DNA from: Nymphalis io
Taxonomy: Eukaryota; Arthropoda; Insecta; Lepidoptera; Nymphalidae
Direction: 5' to 3'
Assembly (NCBI RefSeq): GCF_905147045.1
Contig: NC_065905.1
Location: 248,001-312,000 of the forward strand
DNA: 64,000 nt
The first letter of the stretch is position 1. Every line of letters begins with the position of its first letter. Of the stretch, positions 47,115 through 58,815 are shown in pieces. Made by a program: the position numbers and the translations under genes. Below the pieces are notes generated by a model, which worked only from the letters and a program-made list of their open reading frames with translations, was not told where the DNA came from and made no database searches.

Positions 47115-48238
47115 AAACATACTATTAATATTAATTACGAACACAATATACTTTCAATAATAAAATAACATAATATATATAAACCATAAATAATAATTAA
47201 TATTAATTACAACGCATACCTGAGTGAACGGCGTTGTTAAGGAGTACCGATGTGTGATGTGCCTACGCGCCGTCCACGATCGTCGCAGCGCGTAGTCACG
47301 ATTTACTTGCGTTACCCTGAACTTGTGATATTCATCATCCTTAAATAATTGCCTTTCTCTTCCATGCAATTATACATGTATATTAATGTGATTCTAAGTA
47401 TTTCATTGTGATGTTCTGATTTCTCTTTACTCCTTCTGACTGTGTTGTCTAGTAAATTATATGTGTGTCCGAATCGACTTGTGGCTGTTATTTTGTTCTT
47501 TTATTAGAATATCGAACTTATATTTGCAAAGCGTTAGTTACGCATACGTTACCCTCTACAACCAAACACCCTTATACCTCTCGTCGGTGCTATGCGCACC
47601 TTCTTCTTTCCTGTATGTACCCTGGGAATCCCCTTAGATATTTGAGGCCTGCATAGGCGGTACAACCTGAGTATAAGGTGGGTCAGGGTTTACGTAAGGA
47701 ATCCCGTGGTACCTCCCAGTAGACAGACTAGGTACAGATGGTTTGTTGTGGATATTCACTTCATGTAGGGGCAACGATTAAGTGCATTTTCCAGCGAAAG
47801 AAAAACCTTATCCCTCTAGATGAGTAGGCTTGGAGATAATTTCATACAAAATTGAAGTCGATCTTTGTTTTAATAATATGTACCATTCAGAAGATAGACA
47901 TTTTTTGTCATTATTAAAAATAGAATGGAAATAAAGACCAACAAAATAACAGTCCGAATGAGTAAATCTACCAAAGAATTCGTCGTGGGCGTAATCCTCG
48001 TTCATGCCACAGAATACATTCATGGCTTCAAATGAAATAGAAATAGAAGAATTTTATTTTTGCCTCGTCCATCGTAGTTTTAGATATTTTATTATCTCAT
48101 ACGAGACAAAGGTTTCCCAAATTTGTTCATTTTCTATCCAATTCGGAAGTTGATTGACAAGGCTTTTGATAATTATCACAATTTATGATAGCACAGAGCT
48201 TTGATTTTGTTAGTTAATCGTCCTGTAAAAAACATTAT
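47115..48238. other. Non-coding stretch with a possible family-F tail
   Basis: 47640-47806 ends 'gcattttccagcgaaagaaaaa', resembling the 3' end of family F (compare 62041-62060). The preceding sequence is decayed. Short frames at 47154-47369 and 47465-47656 are not recognisable. Confidence 0.4.
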
Positions 48239-48350
48239 TATTTTATTTATTTATTTAGGATCACCAACATGACATACAGTAATAATTACAAATTAAAAGT
48301 TTACAAACTTATAGGTTTAAGGGTAAAAGTTAAAGTATACTTATAGGTAA
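48239..48350 (-). repeat. Family G retroposon tail
   Basis: 'ttatttatttatttaggatcaccaaca' read on the minus strand is a retroposon 3' end with a (TAAA)n tail. It is similar to the 27511-27630 insertion. Confidence 0.5.
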
Positions 48351-48654
48351 CCACGACATGCCAAGTATATCAATCTAACTGATTATGTAGACAATCAAAA
48401 AACATTATATAAAACAATATTTATGCAAAAGAGAGGTAATATTTTTCTTTAGAAATATTTTTGTAACATAAATTCTTGTCAAAGATATAGTTAAAACATT
48501 TTAAGCGATGACGGTAATCAAAGCCTGATCACACCGGCACTCAAGTTTGTGAATATTTTCTATTAAAATACAACACCGCAATACTATCTATTTGCATTGT
48601 CCCGTTGATAGTTCGTTTCCAGTTGTTATGACATATGTTTTTATAATTTAACTC

Positions 48655-48790
48655 GTGGTGATAAAAGAAAATTGTAAGGAAACCTGCATTTCTATAAGAA
48701 CATATTGTCTCATACATATCCAGAATAGAACTCAGTAGTGGAAAAAGCTTCAAAACTGGCACTTACAGGAGAGCAGTGAGAAATTTGTGG
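48655..48790 (+). repeat. SINE-1, very old fragment
   Basis: 'ctcgtggtgataaaag', 'gtaaggaaacctgcatttct' and 'agcttcaaaactgg...gagcagtgagaaattt' follow SINE-1 order with heavy erosion. Confidence 0.4.
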
Positions 48791-48884
48791 GACTCTTACT
48801 GTAAGCATTGTATTTTAAAAAATATGTGCATAAAATCCTAAGAAATTATTATTGACGACGCTATGGTTGAAAGTTCAAGTTGAA

Positions 48885-49018
48885 AACTAAATCAAGCCCA
48901 CAAAGGGAGCCAGTGACCGACATTCACTTATCTGAAGCTATTAACTCGGGAAGATGCCTGTCAAAGTTTGCGGCTTGATCTAGTGCTTCAACGGAACTTA
49001 GCTCAAGTAACTATTAAC
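48885..49018. repeat. Unnamed repeat, related to 61187-61330
   Basis: 'agccagtgaccgacattcacttatctgaa.ctattaactcg' and 'cttgatctagtgcttc' align with 'agccagtggctgacattcgctaatctgaccctattaact' and 'cttgatctattgattc' at 61210-61290. Family unknown. Confidence 0.65.
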
Positions 49019-49225
49019 TAATAACAGTCTCATGAAATAAGCTTTCATTTAAAAAAAAAACAAATATGTAACTCAGCCAGCTAGCGTAACAACGTGCATA
49101 AGACACAATATTTTAGATCCCGTAGTTGTTTGCCTAACGATGGCGGTGTCAACTTACTATCAAGTGGCCAATATTTTGTTTGTCTGCTTTTCTTGCATAT
49201 GATCATATATATATATATATCCTCC

Positions 49226-49496
49226 TCGTAACAGCCTCCTCTCCCTTTTTTGAGGAGAAGATTTGGATCTTATTCCACCACGCTGCTACAGTACGGGTTG
49301 GTGAAATACACATGTGGCAGAATTTCAGAGAAATTGGACACATGCCGGTTTCCTCACGATGTTTTCCTTCACCGTAAAGCACGAGATGAATTATAATCAC
49401 AAATTAAGCACACGAAAATTCATTGGTGCTTGCCCGGGTTTGAACCCACAATCATCGGTTAAGATTCACGCGTTCTTACCACTGGGCCATCTCAGC
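49226..49496 (-). mobile_element. SINE-1, reverse copy, slightly 3'-truncated
   Basis: Runs from 'cgtaacagcctcctctccc' (the usual 'tgtaaatgtcccactgctgggctaag' is missing) to 'gggccatctcagct' with an intact B box. The (AT)n run at 49206-49221 is adjacent. Confidence 0.9.
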
Positions 49497-49659
49497 TCAG
49501 ATTCTTTTTTTCATCCTATCAATTAGTCATATACTACATTGGATTCAATGTCATTCTAATCTAAGCTTTGAATTTTACTTAAGCCTTTACAATACTTTTC
49601 ATTCCTATTGATAGCGATTGACGATTCAGAATCAGTTGGTAAGGTCTTTAGATAAAATA

Positions 49660-49884
49660 GAAAACAAATATGACATCAAATTCTGTTTTTTCGTCAATAT
49701 CTGCGGTTGCCATCTCGCATCGATTCAATATTGTAGTTCCATTTGGACTTATTCGGAACATTGAGGAAATTGAACCCTGTAAGTCGGATCTTACTAGACT
49801 TATCATTCCTGATCTTGCAGCTTTGGTATCAGTATCAGACCTTGAACCGAATTCTTTAAAAATAATAATAGTAAAGTAAAAATA
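49660..49884. other. Block open on both strands, possible relic exon
   Basis: The plus strand has a 69-codon ATG frame (49670-49879). The minus strand is open through the same block in one frame, with plausible composition ('GSISSMF.ISPNGTTI', 'TADIDEKTEFDVI'). A 20-odd-base piece, ending 'aacagaatttgatgtcat' on the minus strand, recurs inside element E copy B near 52312-52332. I do not recognise a family. It may be a transposon coding relic. Confidence 0.3.
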
Positions 49885-49885
49885 A

Positions 49886-49972
49886 TAGCCAGTAATCGTT
49901 CCACGGTTGGGCTAACGACTCCTCTCATATTTAGGAGAAGGTTCTAAGCTTATCGCACTACGCTGCTACGAC
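49886..49972 (-). repeat. SINE-1 3' fragment, old
   Basis: 'cagtaatcgttccacggttgggctaacgactcctctc' and 'ggagaaggttctaagcttat' match the 3' part of SINE-1 in reverse. Confidence 0.7.
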
Positions 49973-50769
49973 ACGTAAGACGTTTTTTGACATTGACATT
50001 TTGACACGAATTTGAATATTTTTTAGCAAGTGGGTATTTTGTTCTGGTTTTATTTCTTCAAGGACACTGAACAACTAAACACCATCAGATCGCATGTTAG
50101 GTAAAAAAGTAAAGGCAATAAGTATAAAATAAAATATGCGTGTTCCAATTCTTATTAATAGTGAAAGTGGTAGAAGAAGAAGAAAACTCGAAGCGCATTA
50201 GACTCCCAGTCAGCTTTGACAGCCACAGATTTAACTCTCACGTTAAGCTTCGGGCAAAACTGTAAAAAAATTATGAGCGTAGTTAAATTTTTACAATAAT
50301 ATATAGAATGCTTAATATATGTACATAATAATATTCCGATGTTTCTGTGTAAATGGAAGATGACTATTACAATTTGATTTCCTTTTCCTCAGCGTACAAG
50401 TATGTATGTCTATCAAACTTAGGTTATTAATTATTTAATTAGTTTGTTGAATGTCACAAAAAACAAAAAGAACAACTGTTTGCGACACCCTTGTAATCTA
50501 AAAAACGTTTTTGCGAGCCACTGTTTTAAAATTTTCAGGCTACCGAGTACTACAACCGACCCTTAATTATAGTCCGGTTTTTAAAAAAGAGTACCCTGTA
50601 ACGACAAGTACGATGCTTTAAAGCTTTAAGGCTGCGAAAGATGATTATTTTTCCAGGCCAACGTAAGAAAATTATTACATTTCTTGGTGGAGTGGTAGAG
50701 TGACCACTTACAATGTGATGACCCGTTTTATCAAACAATCAAATTAAAAAAAAAAACTTCTCTATTTTG
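49973..50769. other. Non-coding stretch
   Basis: Nothing recognised; 'gtgaccacttacaatgtgatgacc' at about 50700-50725 faintly recalls a family-B 3' end. Confidence 0.4.
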
Positions 50770-51655
50770 TCACGGGGTACTCGTGTGTACGGGGTTCGTT
50801 CCACCAAGACCGTCACATTAATAAAACTCTCATAAAGATTATAAAAAATTACAACATAAAAATCAGTGGGTAGGCCGTTGACAGTATCTGGTCAATTAAG
50901 TTAACATTAATAGAATAAAATAAAATGATAGATTTAAATAGATAAGCAGGATAATGCAAACCCTGAACGCAGTCACAATGAGTAAGCAAATAAATAAAAG
51001 CAGTACGAGGCAGCAAAAGCACCAGCAGCAACAGCAGGCCACCGGTCAAGCAGCCTCTCCTCCATAAAACAGCAGAGCCTCCAACAGCTCCAAATCAGCA
51101 ACAATTCCTCGGTTGAGTCCACCGAACAATATTATATTACTTTGTAATACAATATACAAAGTTTATGTAAAATTAAGAAAAATAAATACTCCCTGTGAAC
51201 AAAACAACTTAAAAAACAAAGAAAAAATAAGTTATTAAAACCAAGTAATAACCTAGACAATTGAGGTTATTTAAGTTAACTTGGCTAAACTTTACATTAC
51301 CTGCCGTCGAGTTGGGGGTTGATATTTTTTTTTACAGAAAGGTTACATTATTATAAGCACACACGCAAAGTTTCAACATGCGGAGACACGTAGTTTTTGA
51401 GGAAAAAATATTGAAAATCAATTATTTTTGCAATATTTATTTCAATCCGTTTTTGACAGATTATAACGTTTCGTTTTACCTATGTTAAGTTGACACTTTC
51501 GGAAACATTTTATTTTATATAAATTTAAGTATATACTTATATTTTGTACTCATTTCAATAGTTTTCTTGCACACATATATTTAACAGTTAATGTATAGTA
51601 ATAACACCATTATTTAGCATTACGAGATATTAAAATTAAAAAGTGTAGTGTTTAC

Positions 51656-51710
51656 CTTCTTTTGATGGCTTGTGAAAAAAAACTCAAAACTGACGCCATT
51701 TTAACAGTAC
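51656..51710 (-). other. Candidate first coding exon inside element E copy B
   Basis: On the minus strand an acceptor-like 'ttcttatag' is followed by 'gtactgttaaa', an ATG in a good context (aaaATGGCG, ATG at 51699-51697), 14 codons (MASVLSFFSQAIKR) and a donor-like AG|GTAAAC at 51655. Everything here is a signal-level inference. No downstream exon or known protein was found. Confidence 0.2.
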
Positions 51711-51828
51711 CTATAAGAACAGGTAACAAATAAAACAGGTTAGGTTCAACTTATGTCAAAGAACTGAATTAATTGACTCCGACTCCATCTGGTACGAGTC
51801 TGTCGAACCCCTAGAGTGTTTCTATAGA

Positions 51829-51931
51829 GCCGGAGGCGCGAAGGGAGAGCAGCCTCGGCCCGCTGTAACCTGAATGGATGCCTGCGATTTGTTTCGCAAG
51901 GGCCTAGAGGCTGCTCTTCCCGCAGCGCCGG
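51829..51931. other. Long GC-rich hairpin
   Basis: Arms 51829-51861 and 51900-51931 pair over about 30 positions with a few bulges ('gggagagcagcctc.ggccc' against 'gggcc.gaggctgctc..ccc', and 'gccgg' against 'ccgga' at the base). A nested 5-bp stem TGCGA/TCGCA (51883-51887 and 51894-51898) lies in the loop. It is strikingly GC-rich against AT-rich surroundings, and it is absent from copy A of element E. Confidence 0.7.
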
Positions 51932-52155
51932 AGACGTTGCAGTCTCAAAATAGAAACAGAAATCCCTCTAAATCAGTCCTCCTATTTTTTTCTGATTAAA
52001 GGGGGTCCCCGCCCTTTCCGTGGGGGAAGCCACTTCCCCTTTTAAGGGCCCCCCTCCAGGTTTTTGCACTTATTATTAATTTTAATCCATAAAATCAGGA
52101 AACTAAAAATTTAAAAAACTCGAAAAGGGTGGGACTCCGCAACTTTTTCTTTTAA

Positions 52156-52172
52156 GGGGGGGGGGGGGGGGG
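52156..52172. repeat. G17 homopolymer
   Basis: Seventeen consecutive G on the plus strand, at the boundary between the shared part of element E and its copy-B-only GC-rich segment. The exact length is likely uncertain in any assembly. Confidence 0.9.
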
Positions 52173-52712
52173 AGTACTCATGCGAATTAAACGAAGAATC
52201 GATTAAATACTACTTAAATAACAAATAATATGCCTCGACTTAACGAATACAACGTGTTTTACTTACGGTTGGTAACCCGAACCTCTCAAATAAGTTTTAC
52301 TAATTTAAAACAGAATTTGATGTCATATTTAATAAGTGGATGACGTAGGTAACCCTCCGTTAGTATAATTTTCTACATAATCTGAAATGAAAATAAAAAC
52401 CAATATACGAAATGTAAAAACAATATATTTAATGCCAACGATCCACTATATTCAACGAATATACTTACAAAAAGGAATATATTTAATCGCTTAAAACTGA
52501 CAGCGTCGGTAAGCGACCGGCGCCTGCTCAACGATCAAAAGGACGACCGAACGGCGAACAACGTAGTGCTGCCATCTCTCAAATCGCACAGATAATAAAT
52601 GTCGAAACAATGAATGCCGATTCGATAACCGTAATTTATTTTATAAACCGGTTAGGTTAGGTAAAATAAATACAATATATTAATAAAAATTAAAATATTG
52701 AAAAATTAAAAT

Positions 52713-55711
52713 TTTTAGGGTTACAGCATATGTCGGCCGTCTCCGACATATCCGTCATTAATAAAGTCTCAAAACGAAGCGCGGCGCCAAACCGAAGTAT
52801 TGGCAGTACTATCGCAATGGCAGCGATATCAAGACCCGAAAAATATACTGTCATCAACGCTAAGAACTGTCAAACGTTTTTTTTTTCATTTAATGATAGT
52901 TATTGTAATTAAAATTGATTTCTGTATTTGACTTTTGTTTGCACGATAACCCAAGTAAGTGCCCAAAAATATCAAATAGTGATAACCATACCACGGCAAT
53001 GTTATATAAACACTATTGTGACTTAGCTCCTTGAAATAAGTGCCAACAGTCTCGCCGCGCAATGATTTTTATTAGTAAATTTACCTTAAAACCACCAAAA
53101 TGTAAACAATATTAATTTAAATTGTGAATATTTTCACAAATTGTGGCCGTAATGTCATTTATGCCATTTGTCGCCACGGCATACAAGGTGGTCTTATCCA
53201 CAAGGCGCGCTAATAAATGTTTCCCACCAAAAAAGTAGAATGGAACTATTTAGTTAAAGTTAAATTTATTAATTCGCAAACGAACGTTTCTATGCGATAA
53301 TCAAAACATCAAACACACACTTCGTCCCAGTATATATTGACTTTGCGGAGTAGAAAACTTAACATATATATCATAGCATGTATGTTACCTTTCTGAGCAA
53401 TTAGATTCTTTAGAATTATCTGTATTTTGTCGTCGTTTATTATAGATCTGAAGACTACAGCGTCGCACGGGCCAACTTATGTGTGTATGTGTATACATAA
53501 ATATGACTTCGCTTTATATAAAAAATATTATAGGCCAATTCAGACAGATATCTACTCTCTCATGTACATGAATGTTGGTCGTGTGTCTAGCTTATTGTGA
53601 TATATGCACACACAAACATTACGCGGGCTTATTGTTACATAATAATTCGAATTTAAAAACAATTTATGCCTACAATAAATATTGAAGCAAAATTTTGCAA
53701 TAATCATTGATGCAAATTAATATAATGTTAATTTATGATATTCGTTTTGTTTCATATTCAAAAAAATATGTAGTCGGATATAACATTTACCGTAATTAAA
53801 GGATCGAATAAATTTGCATGATTGAGCGAGGGGACTGCTACGTGGGGACACGCGTAATGTTACAGCGATACGACCGAATGCGGTAGCCACGATTTTGAAA
53901 TATATTTTGTAGTCACATTAGTTGGGTCGTACTAGATAGATAATTCACATAGGTCTTGTATATTTTTATAGAATAATTAGGCAGGCTAATGGGCCACATG
54001 ATGGTAAATCTACTTCCCTTACATCACCAATGCACGACCAACGGATCGGAACTGTTTGGTCTGAACAGAGAAAACGTGCTTTATTATTATTTTACATTTT
54101 TGATTCATATAATGTATTATATTAGTCATATATTAACTCGTGTGACCGTGGCTTGAAATATAATAAAGAGTTCCATACGTTTTCGTTACGCTTAACTCTG
54201 CTAGTGTGACCGATACTTTAGGCTTATCAATTAATAATTTTATTGTAAATTGCAATTGGTTATCAATTACAGCAAACATTCATAATGTCATATATATTTG
54301 CGCAATTAAATAATATATTTATATTATATGAAATTGAACTACAAATTATTATCACGTTTTCCACTATATGGAGTAATAGTTCTATGAAGCTCTGTAAAGT
54401 TAAAAATTATTTAATTAATTTATTTAATGAAATTTGTCAGATTTTTCATTTCGTATAATGACATCATAGCTCTACTTTTTAAGTTTCTATGTTTTTACAC
54501 GTTTTTAAATGTGCGCGTGTGTGTCAATAATTGTCTTTATGTCTAGAAAAATTAAGGTATCGAAATGTAACCGATTTCGTTGTACGCAAGACAAGAAGTT
54601 TGTAATGTGGGTCTCGGGTATATTATATATTTTCATAATTATGTCAAATAAGTAAAAACTTTTTTTAATAGTTCCATATATATACTGAACTAAATGTATA
54701 TATTATATATTTTAAGAGTCGATTCCAAAATGATTTGAAATCCCTGCTTGAATTAAATGCGTTTTGATTTAATTGTATTGTAATTATAAATTAATAGAAT
54801 TAAATCTCTTTTTTGGTCATAAGCTTCAAGTAAATAGTTGCATTAGAATATATTCTGGATGATTTATCTTTCGCTGTATGTGCTTGGAGCAGCAGTCGTG
54901 ATGTTGACACGCGTCACGTGGCGCGACGGGGAGTGTAAATCTCGCGCGCGATGTGACTTATGTTAACATTACTCACTGCCAGGCATAGCAACGATATAAC
55001 TTATCTAGCGATCGAATTTAACATATGTATATCTTATTATCCAATCTGAAATCTATCAGAGCCGGAAAATCGGGAGCTTTCGTACATTGCGTGACGGTTA
55101 TACAAACATGTCTAACAGTGGACTGCGATTGGCTGATCGATGATAATCAAGAAATAATTGATTTAACTGAAAGCTGAGTTGGACAAGAAAGATCAGATGA
55201 CTGAGCAAACAACACTGATCAGTTATCGTGTGGCAAATTTGTGTTTATCATTATTCGGGAGAAAGGGACAAAATCGTGAGATGGCTAACCATGAAAATAA
55301 AAATATGTTTATTAACAACGTACGAGTTTTTGATGTATCCGGTGGTATTCACACTATACGATATAATAAAGATACAGCTATTTCTGTATCTTTACAATTT
55401 AACAGTTTTTGTACACTGTTGTCACTCGGTTTACACGATTATTGGACAAGCAAGATTTAAATTAATAAACATTATAAATAAAAGGTTATATTACAGAATT
55501 TCCAAACAATAATCATAAATAGTTATTAATCTAGGTTTTCCGTTGAATTGTCTTCGGAAGCGAGCCAGGAAACGATTCTTGTTTTGGGTTGTTTAACTGA
55601 GCATATTTAACATCACACCACCACCACCATAGAACATACCACATAACCGACCAACGTTTGTACGTTGTTGTACTTTACGAGATATTATAAGCATATTTTG
55701 TTTTTTTTTTT
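52713..55711. other. Non-coding stretch
   Basis: Contains a family-B reverse scrap (about 53972-54048, 'gcaggctaatgggccacatgatgg') and a CpG-dense patch at about 54894-54960. Overlapping plus frames at 55179-55460 and 55228-55512 are both open, and neither has a recognisable domain. The frame 52730-52912 is short and unassigned. Confidence 0.4.
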
Positions 55712-57427
55712 TCAAAATCGGGGATCGAAAGTTTTCGCTCGCAAGTTTGGGAGGCCGCGTCTGACAAAACTTAAAACTGATAATGGTGGGGTCGTTACCT
55801 CTAGGCCTGAGATTGTCGGAGAAGTAGAGAGGTTTTATGGGCAGTTGTTCTCTTCAAGATCGGATAAACCCGTGGGAATCAGTATTGATGACCAGCGCGC
55901 CCCTCTTACGCGCCATTACTCAGAGGAGCTCCCGGTCGTTGACCAAGGCGAGCTTAGGGCCGCTCTAGAACAGCTTAAAAACAACAAAGCTCCGGGAGAT
56001 GACGGAATCACAAGAGAGTTTCTTAAGGCAGGCGGAACTCCGGTCCTTAAAAGAGCTAGCAAGCCTCTTTAATTCCGTCATCCAACATGGCAAGACCCCG
56101 GAAACGTGGAGCAGGAGTGAGGTGGTACTGTTTTTCAAGAAAGGTGATAAAACCCTCTTGAAAAACTACAGACCAATCTCCCTTGTGAGTCACGTGTATA
56201 AGCTGTTCTCAAGAGTCGTCACGAACCGTCTCGCCAGACGACTTGACGAGTTACAGCCCCCAGAGCAAGCCAGCTTTCGATCAGGCTACAGCACCGTGGA
56301 CAACATCCATACTGTTCGGCAGATTGTACAGAAGACCGAAGAGTACAATCAGCCGCTGTGTTTGGCATTTGTGGACTTCGAGAAAGCCTTCGACTCCATC
56401 GAAACCTGGGCAGTGCTCGACTCATTGCAGAGATGTCATAGCGATTGGAGATATATCGAGGTACTGAGATGTCTGTACAACGCCGCTACAATGACTGTCC
56501 ACATCCAGGACTATAAGACGAAGGCGATCCAACTGCGCAGAGGGGTAAGACAGGGGGATGTAATATCCCCGAAACTGTTCACCAACGCGTTGGAAGACGT
56601 TTTCAAGACGCTGGATTGGACTGGGTATGGAGTCAATGTAAAGGGCGAGTACATCTCACACCTTCGATTTGCCGACGATATCGTCATCATAGCAGAGTCA
56701 CTGGAACAACTCACCGAAATGCTGCGTAGCCTAGGCGAGTCTTCCCGGTGTGTCAATCTCGGTATAAACTTGGATAAGACCAAGGTCATGTTCAATAGGC
56801 ATGTCGTGTCGGGACCGATATACGTCGAGGGGAAACCTCTCGAAGTTTTTAGTGAATAAACCTACCTAGGACAGATAATACAAGTCGGTAGGAACAACTT
56901 CTAGAAGGAAGCCGATCAAAGAATTCGCTTGGGATGGGCAACATTGGGCAACCTTCGTCAAGTCCTCAAGTCGTCTATACCGCAATGTTTGAAGACGAAA
57001 GTCTTCAACCAATGCGTCTTACCTGCCATGACATACGGTGCCGAAACGTGGACACTAACTACGGGACTAGTCCACAAATTCAAAGTCGCTCAGCGTGCTA
57101 TGGAGCGAGCTATGCTCGGAGTATCTGAAGGATAAGATCAGAAATGAGATTATCCGGAAAAGAACCGGAGTCACCGACATAGCTTGCAAAATTAGCAGGC
57201 TGAAGTGGCAGTGGGCTGGTCACGTATGTCGTAGGACCGATGGCCATGGTTGGAGCAGACGAGTCCTAGATTGGAGACCGCGAATTGGCAAGCGCAGCGT
57301 AGGGCGCCCTCCAGCCAGGTGGACCGACGACCTTAAGAAGGTGGCGGGCACCAACTGGATGCGGAAGGCGGAGGACACCTTTGACTCACCTATGTTTAGC
57401 AGTGGACAACGATTGGCTGTTGATTGA
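55712..57427 (+). pseudogene. RTE-clade LINE, reverse transcriptase to C-terminus, disabled
   Basis: The best-preserved coding sequence here. In order: the linker upstream of RT (55716-56050, 'EVERFYGQLFSS', 'NNKAPGDDGI'), fingers 'LLKNYRPISLVSHVYKLFSRV', motif A 'LAFVDFEKAFDS' (first Asp 56374-56376), motif B 'RRGVRQGDVISPKLF', motif C FADD (56668-56679), thumb 'NLDKTKVMFN', then the RTE tail 'MTYGAETWTL...VAQRAMERAMLGV', 'LKWQWAGHVCRRTD' and 'GKRSVGRPPARWTDDLKKVAG'. Disabling changes are one extra A near 56049-56052, a TAA at 56857-56859, a TAG near 56902, a 2-base loss near 57128, and a small deletion near 57380. The N-terminal endonuclease is absent (5' truncation). The frame 55999-56859 (286 aa) is the longest intact piece. 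The element ends 'ggctgttgattga'. Confidence 0.95.
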
Positions 57428-58544
57428 TTTGAGAATTATTTAAATTGTGAATGGAAATTATAAATAAATAAGAAAACATAAGATGAAAAATCTAACAGAT
57501 ACCATTATTCATAATTAGTAGTGCAGATGACGACGACGGCCTGGGTTGAAAATGTAATTTATTATTATTTTAGCATCCGTTAATAAAAAGGATTTTTGGA
57601 AAATTAATCTTTATTACTTCATTTTATTTATTTTCCCATATGAAGTGGAAATAGGCAGCAAACATGACAATAAAATAAATATAAATAAATATTTATAAAG
57701 TCAAACCAAAAAGTATACACGACGTAATAACGAAGAGCGTAGTCGAAATAAACAAAACTTTCAACAGCGCTTAAGTGAAATCAGTGAAATAAAACGACGT
57801 GATAATAAATTAGTGTAATGAATTTTGTACACAAGACAAAGAGGAGCTTAAAATAGCCGACGTAGATCCGACACAAAAATATGCTTCGTGATGCACTGTC
57901 GGGAGTGTTGAGTTTCAGGGCCCTATGCCAAGTGCGCAAGGCGTTACGCTGACCTCATACTCTTGACCACAAGCAAATTAATTAATGAAAGTAACTTTTC
58001 ACGTGAGCAATATTAAAATTTAGTTTAAAAATAAAATTATTAAATTGTTTAAATAGTTTACGTTTTGGACGTTAAAAGTTCAATGACGCAAATAAGATTG
58101 CACACATTTTATTTTCGTGTTTTCTTAAGAAAAGTAAAAATAAAGTAATCATTAATTTATTTAATAAAAAAATATCAATCATACATTTTTTTATACAATT
58201 ATAATACACATTTCACGCTTTCCGATTGGATAGCAGAGGAAAGTTATCAGAAGCATCTTTACACACTTTTTTGGGCAATACCAAATACTGACCTTGTATA
58301 TATACTATGTAATCTAACAAATGAATATTATACATAGTATGTGAATCAAAATTCGTGGATTTTGATGTTTTTTTTCCACATTCCTTTTGCTAATATACAT
58401 CACATTCTACAATTAACTAAATACGATGGGAACTTGCGCTTTTGAAATTAAAGAAAAAGAATATTTTTCACATTAGGGTTTTCGTTTAAGTAACAAAGCT
58501 AATCTATATAAAACTATCATATTATAAAGCTGAAGTAGTATTAT
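57428..58544. other. AT-rich non-coding stretch
   Basis: Nothing recognised. Confidence 0.5.
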
Positions 58545-58815
58545 TATTTCAAAGTAAAATCCGTAATAATATAATATTATAAAGAGAAAAAGTATTGTTT
58601 GTTTCTAAGCGATAGATTCTGAAACTATTGTACCAATTTTAATAATTATTTGACCATTAAAAACATATTTTATCCAGAAATAACAGAGGCTATATTTTTG
58701 GTTTTAGTAATATGGTTTTGGTACAAGTAAAAACAAAGCGCTATCGATATCGAAGCATAAATACTTTTATAATCACAAACTCCACGCGGACGAAGCCGCG
58801 AGCACAGCTATATCT
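58545..58815 (+). repeat. Family D non-autonomous transposon remnant
   Basis: 'attataaagagaaaaagtattgtttgtttc', 'gaaactattgtaccaattttaataatt', 'taacagaggctatattt', and the end 'acgcggacgaagccgcgagcacagct', the lepidopteran '...gcgaagccgcgggcacagcta' motif. Long decayed. Confidence 0.6.

Larger units (their letters stand above)
50770..52712 (-). repeat. Unidentified element E, copy B
   Basis: Reverse-strand partner of 29567-31195, retaining the same order of conserved blocks and the same splice-like signals. On the minus strand these are a donor GTAAGT after 'atattccttttt', an acceptor 'catttcag|attatg', a donor 'ccaaccgtaagtaaaac' and an acceptor 'ttgttcacag|ggag'. It diverges from copy A by roughly one base in ten by eye. 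Between the second donor and the last acceptor it carries about 900 bases not shared with copy A, including a GC-rich hairpin region and a candidate ATG exon. No frame is conserved between the copies. Confidence 0.75.

Noticed and set aside
52652..52661. TTAGGTTAGG as telomeric repeat (also 32409-32418)
   Set aside because: Only two units of the insect telomere motif; far too short to call telomeric.
55179..55512. Two overlapping 93-94-codon frames as a chemoreceptor fragment
   Set aside because: One frame is hydrophobic, as expected of a gustatory-receptor end, but no diagnostic motif is visible and the other frame is equally open.
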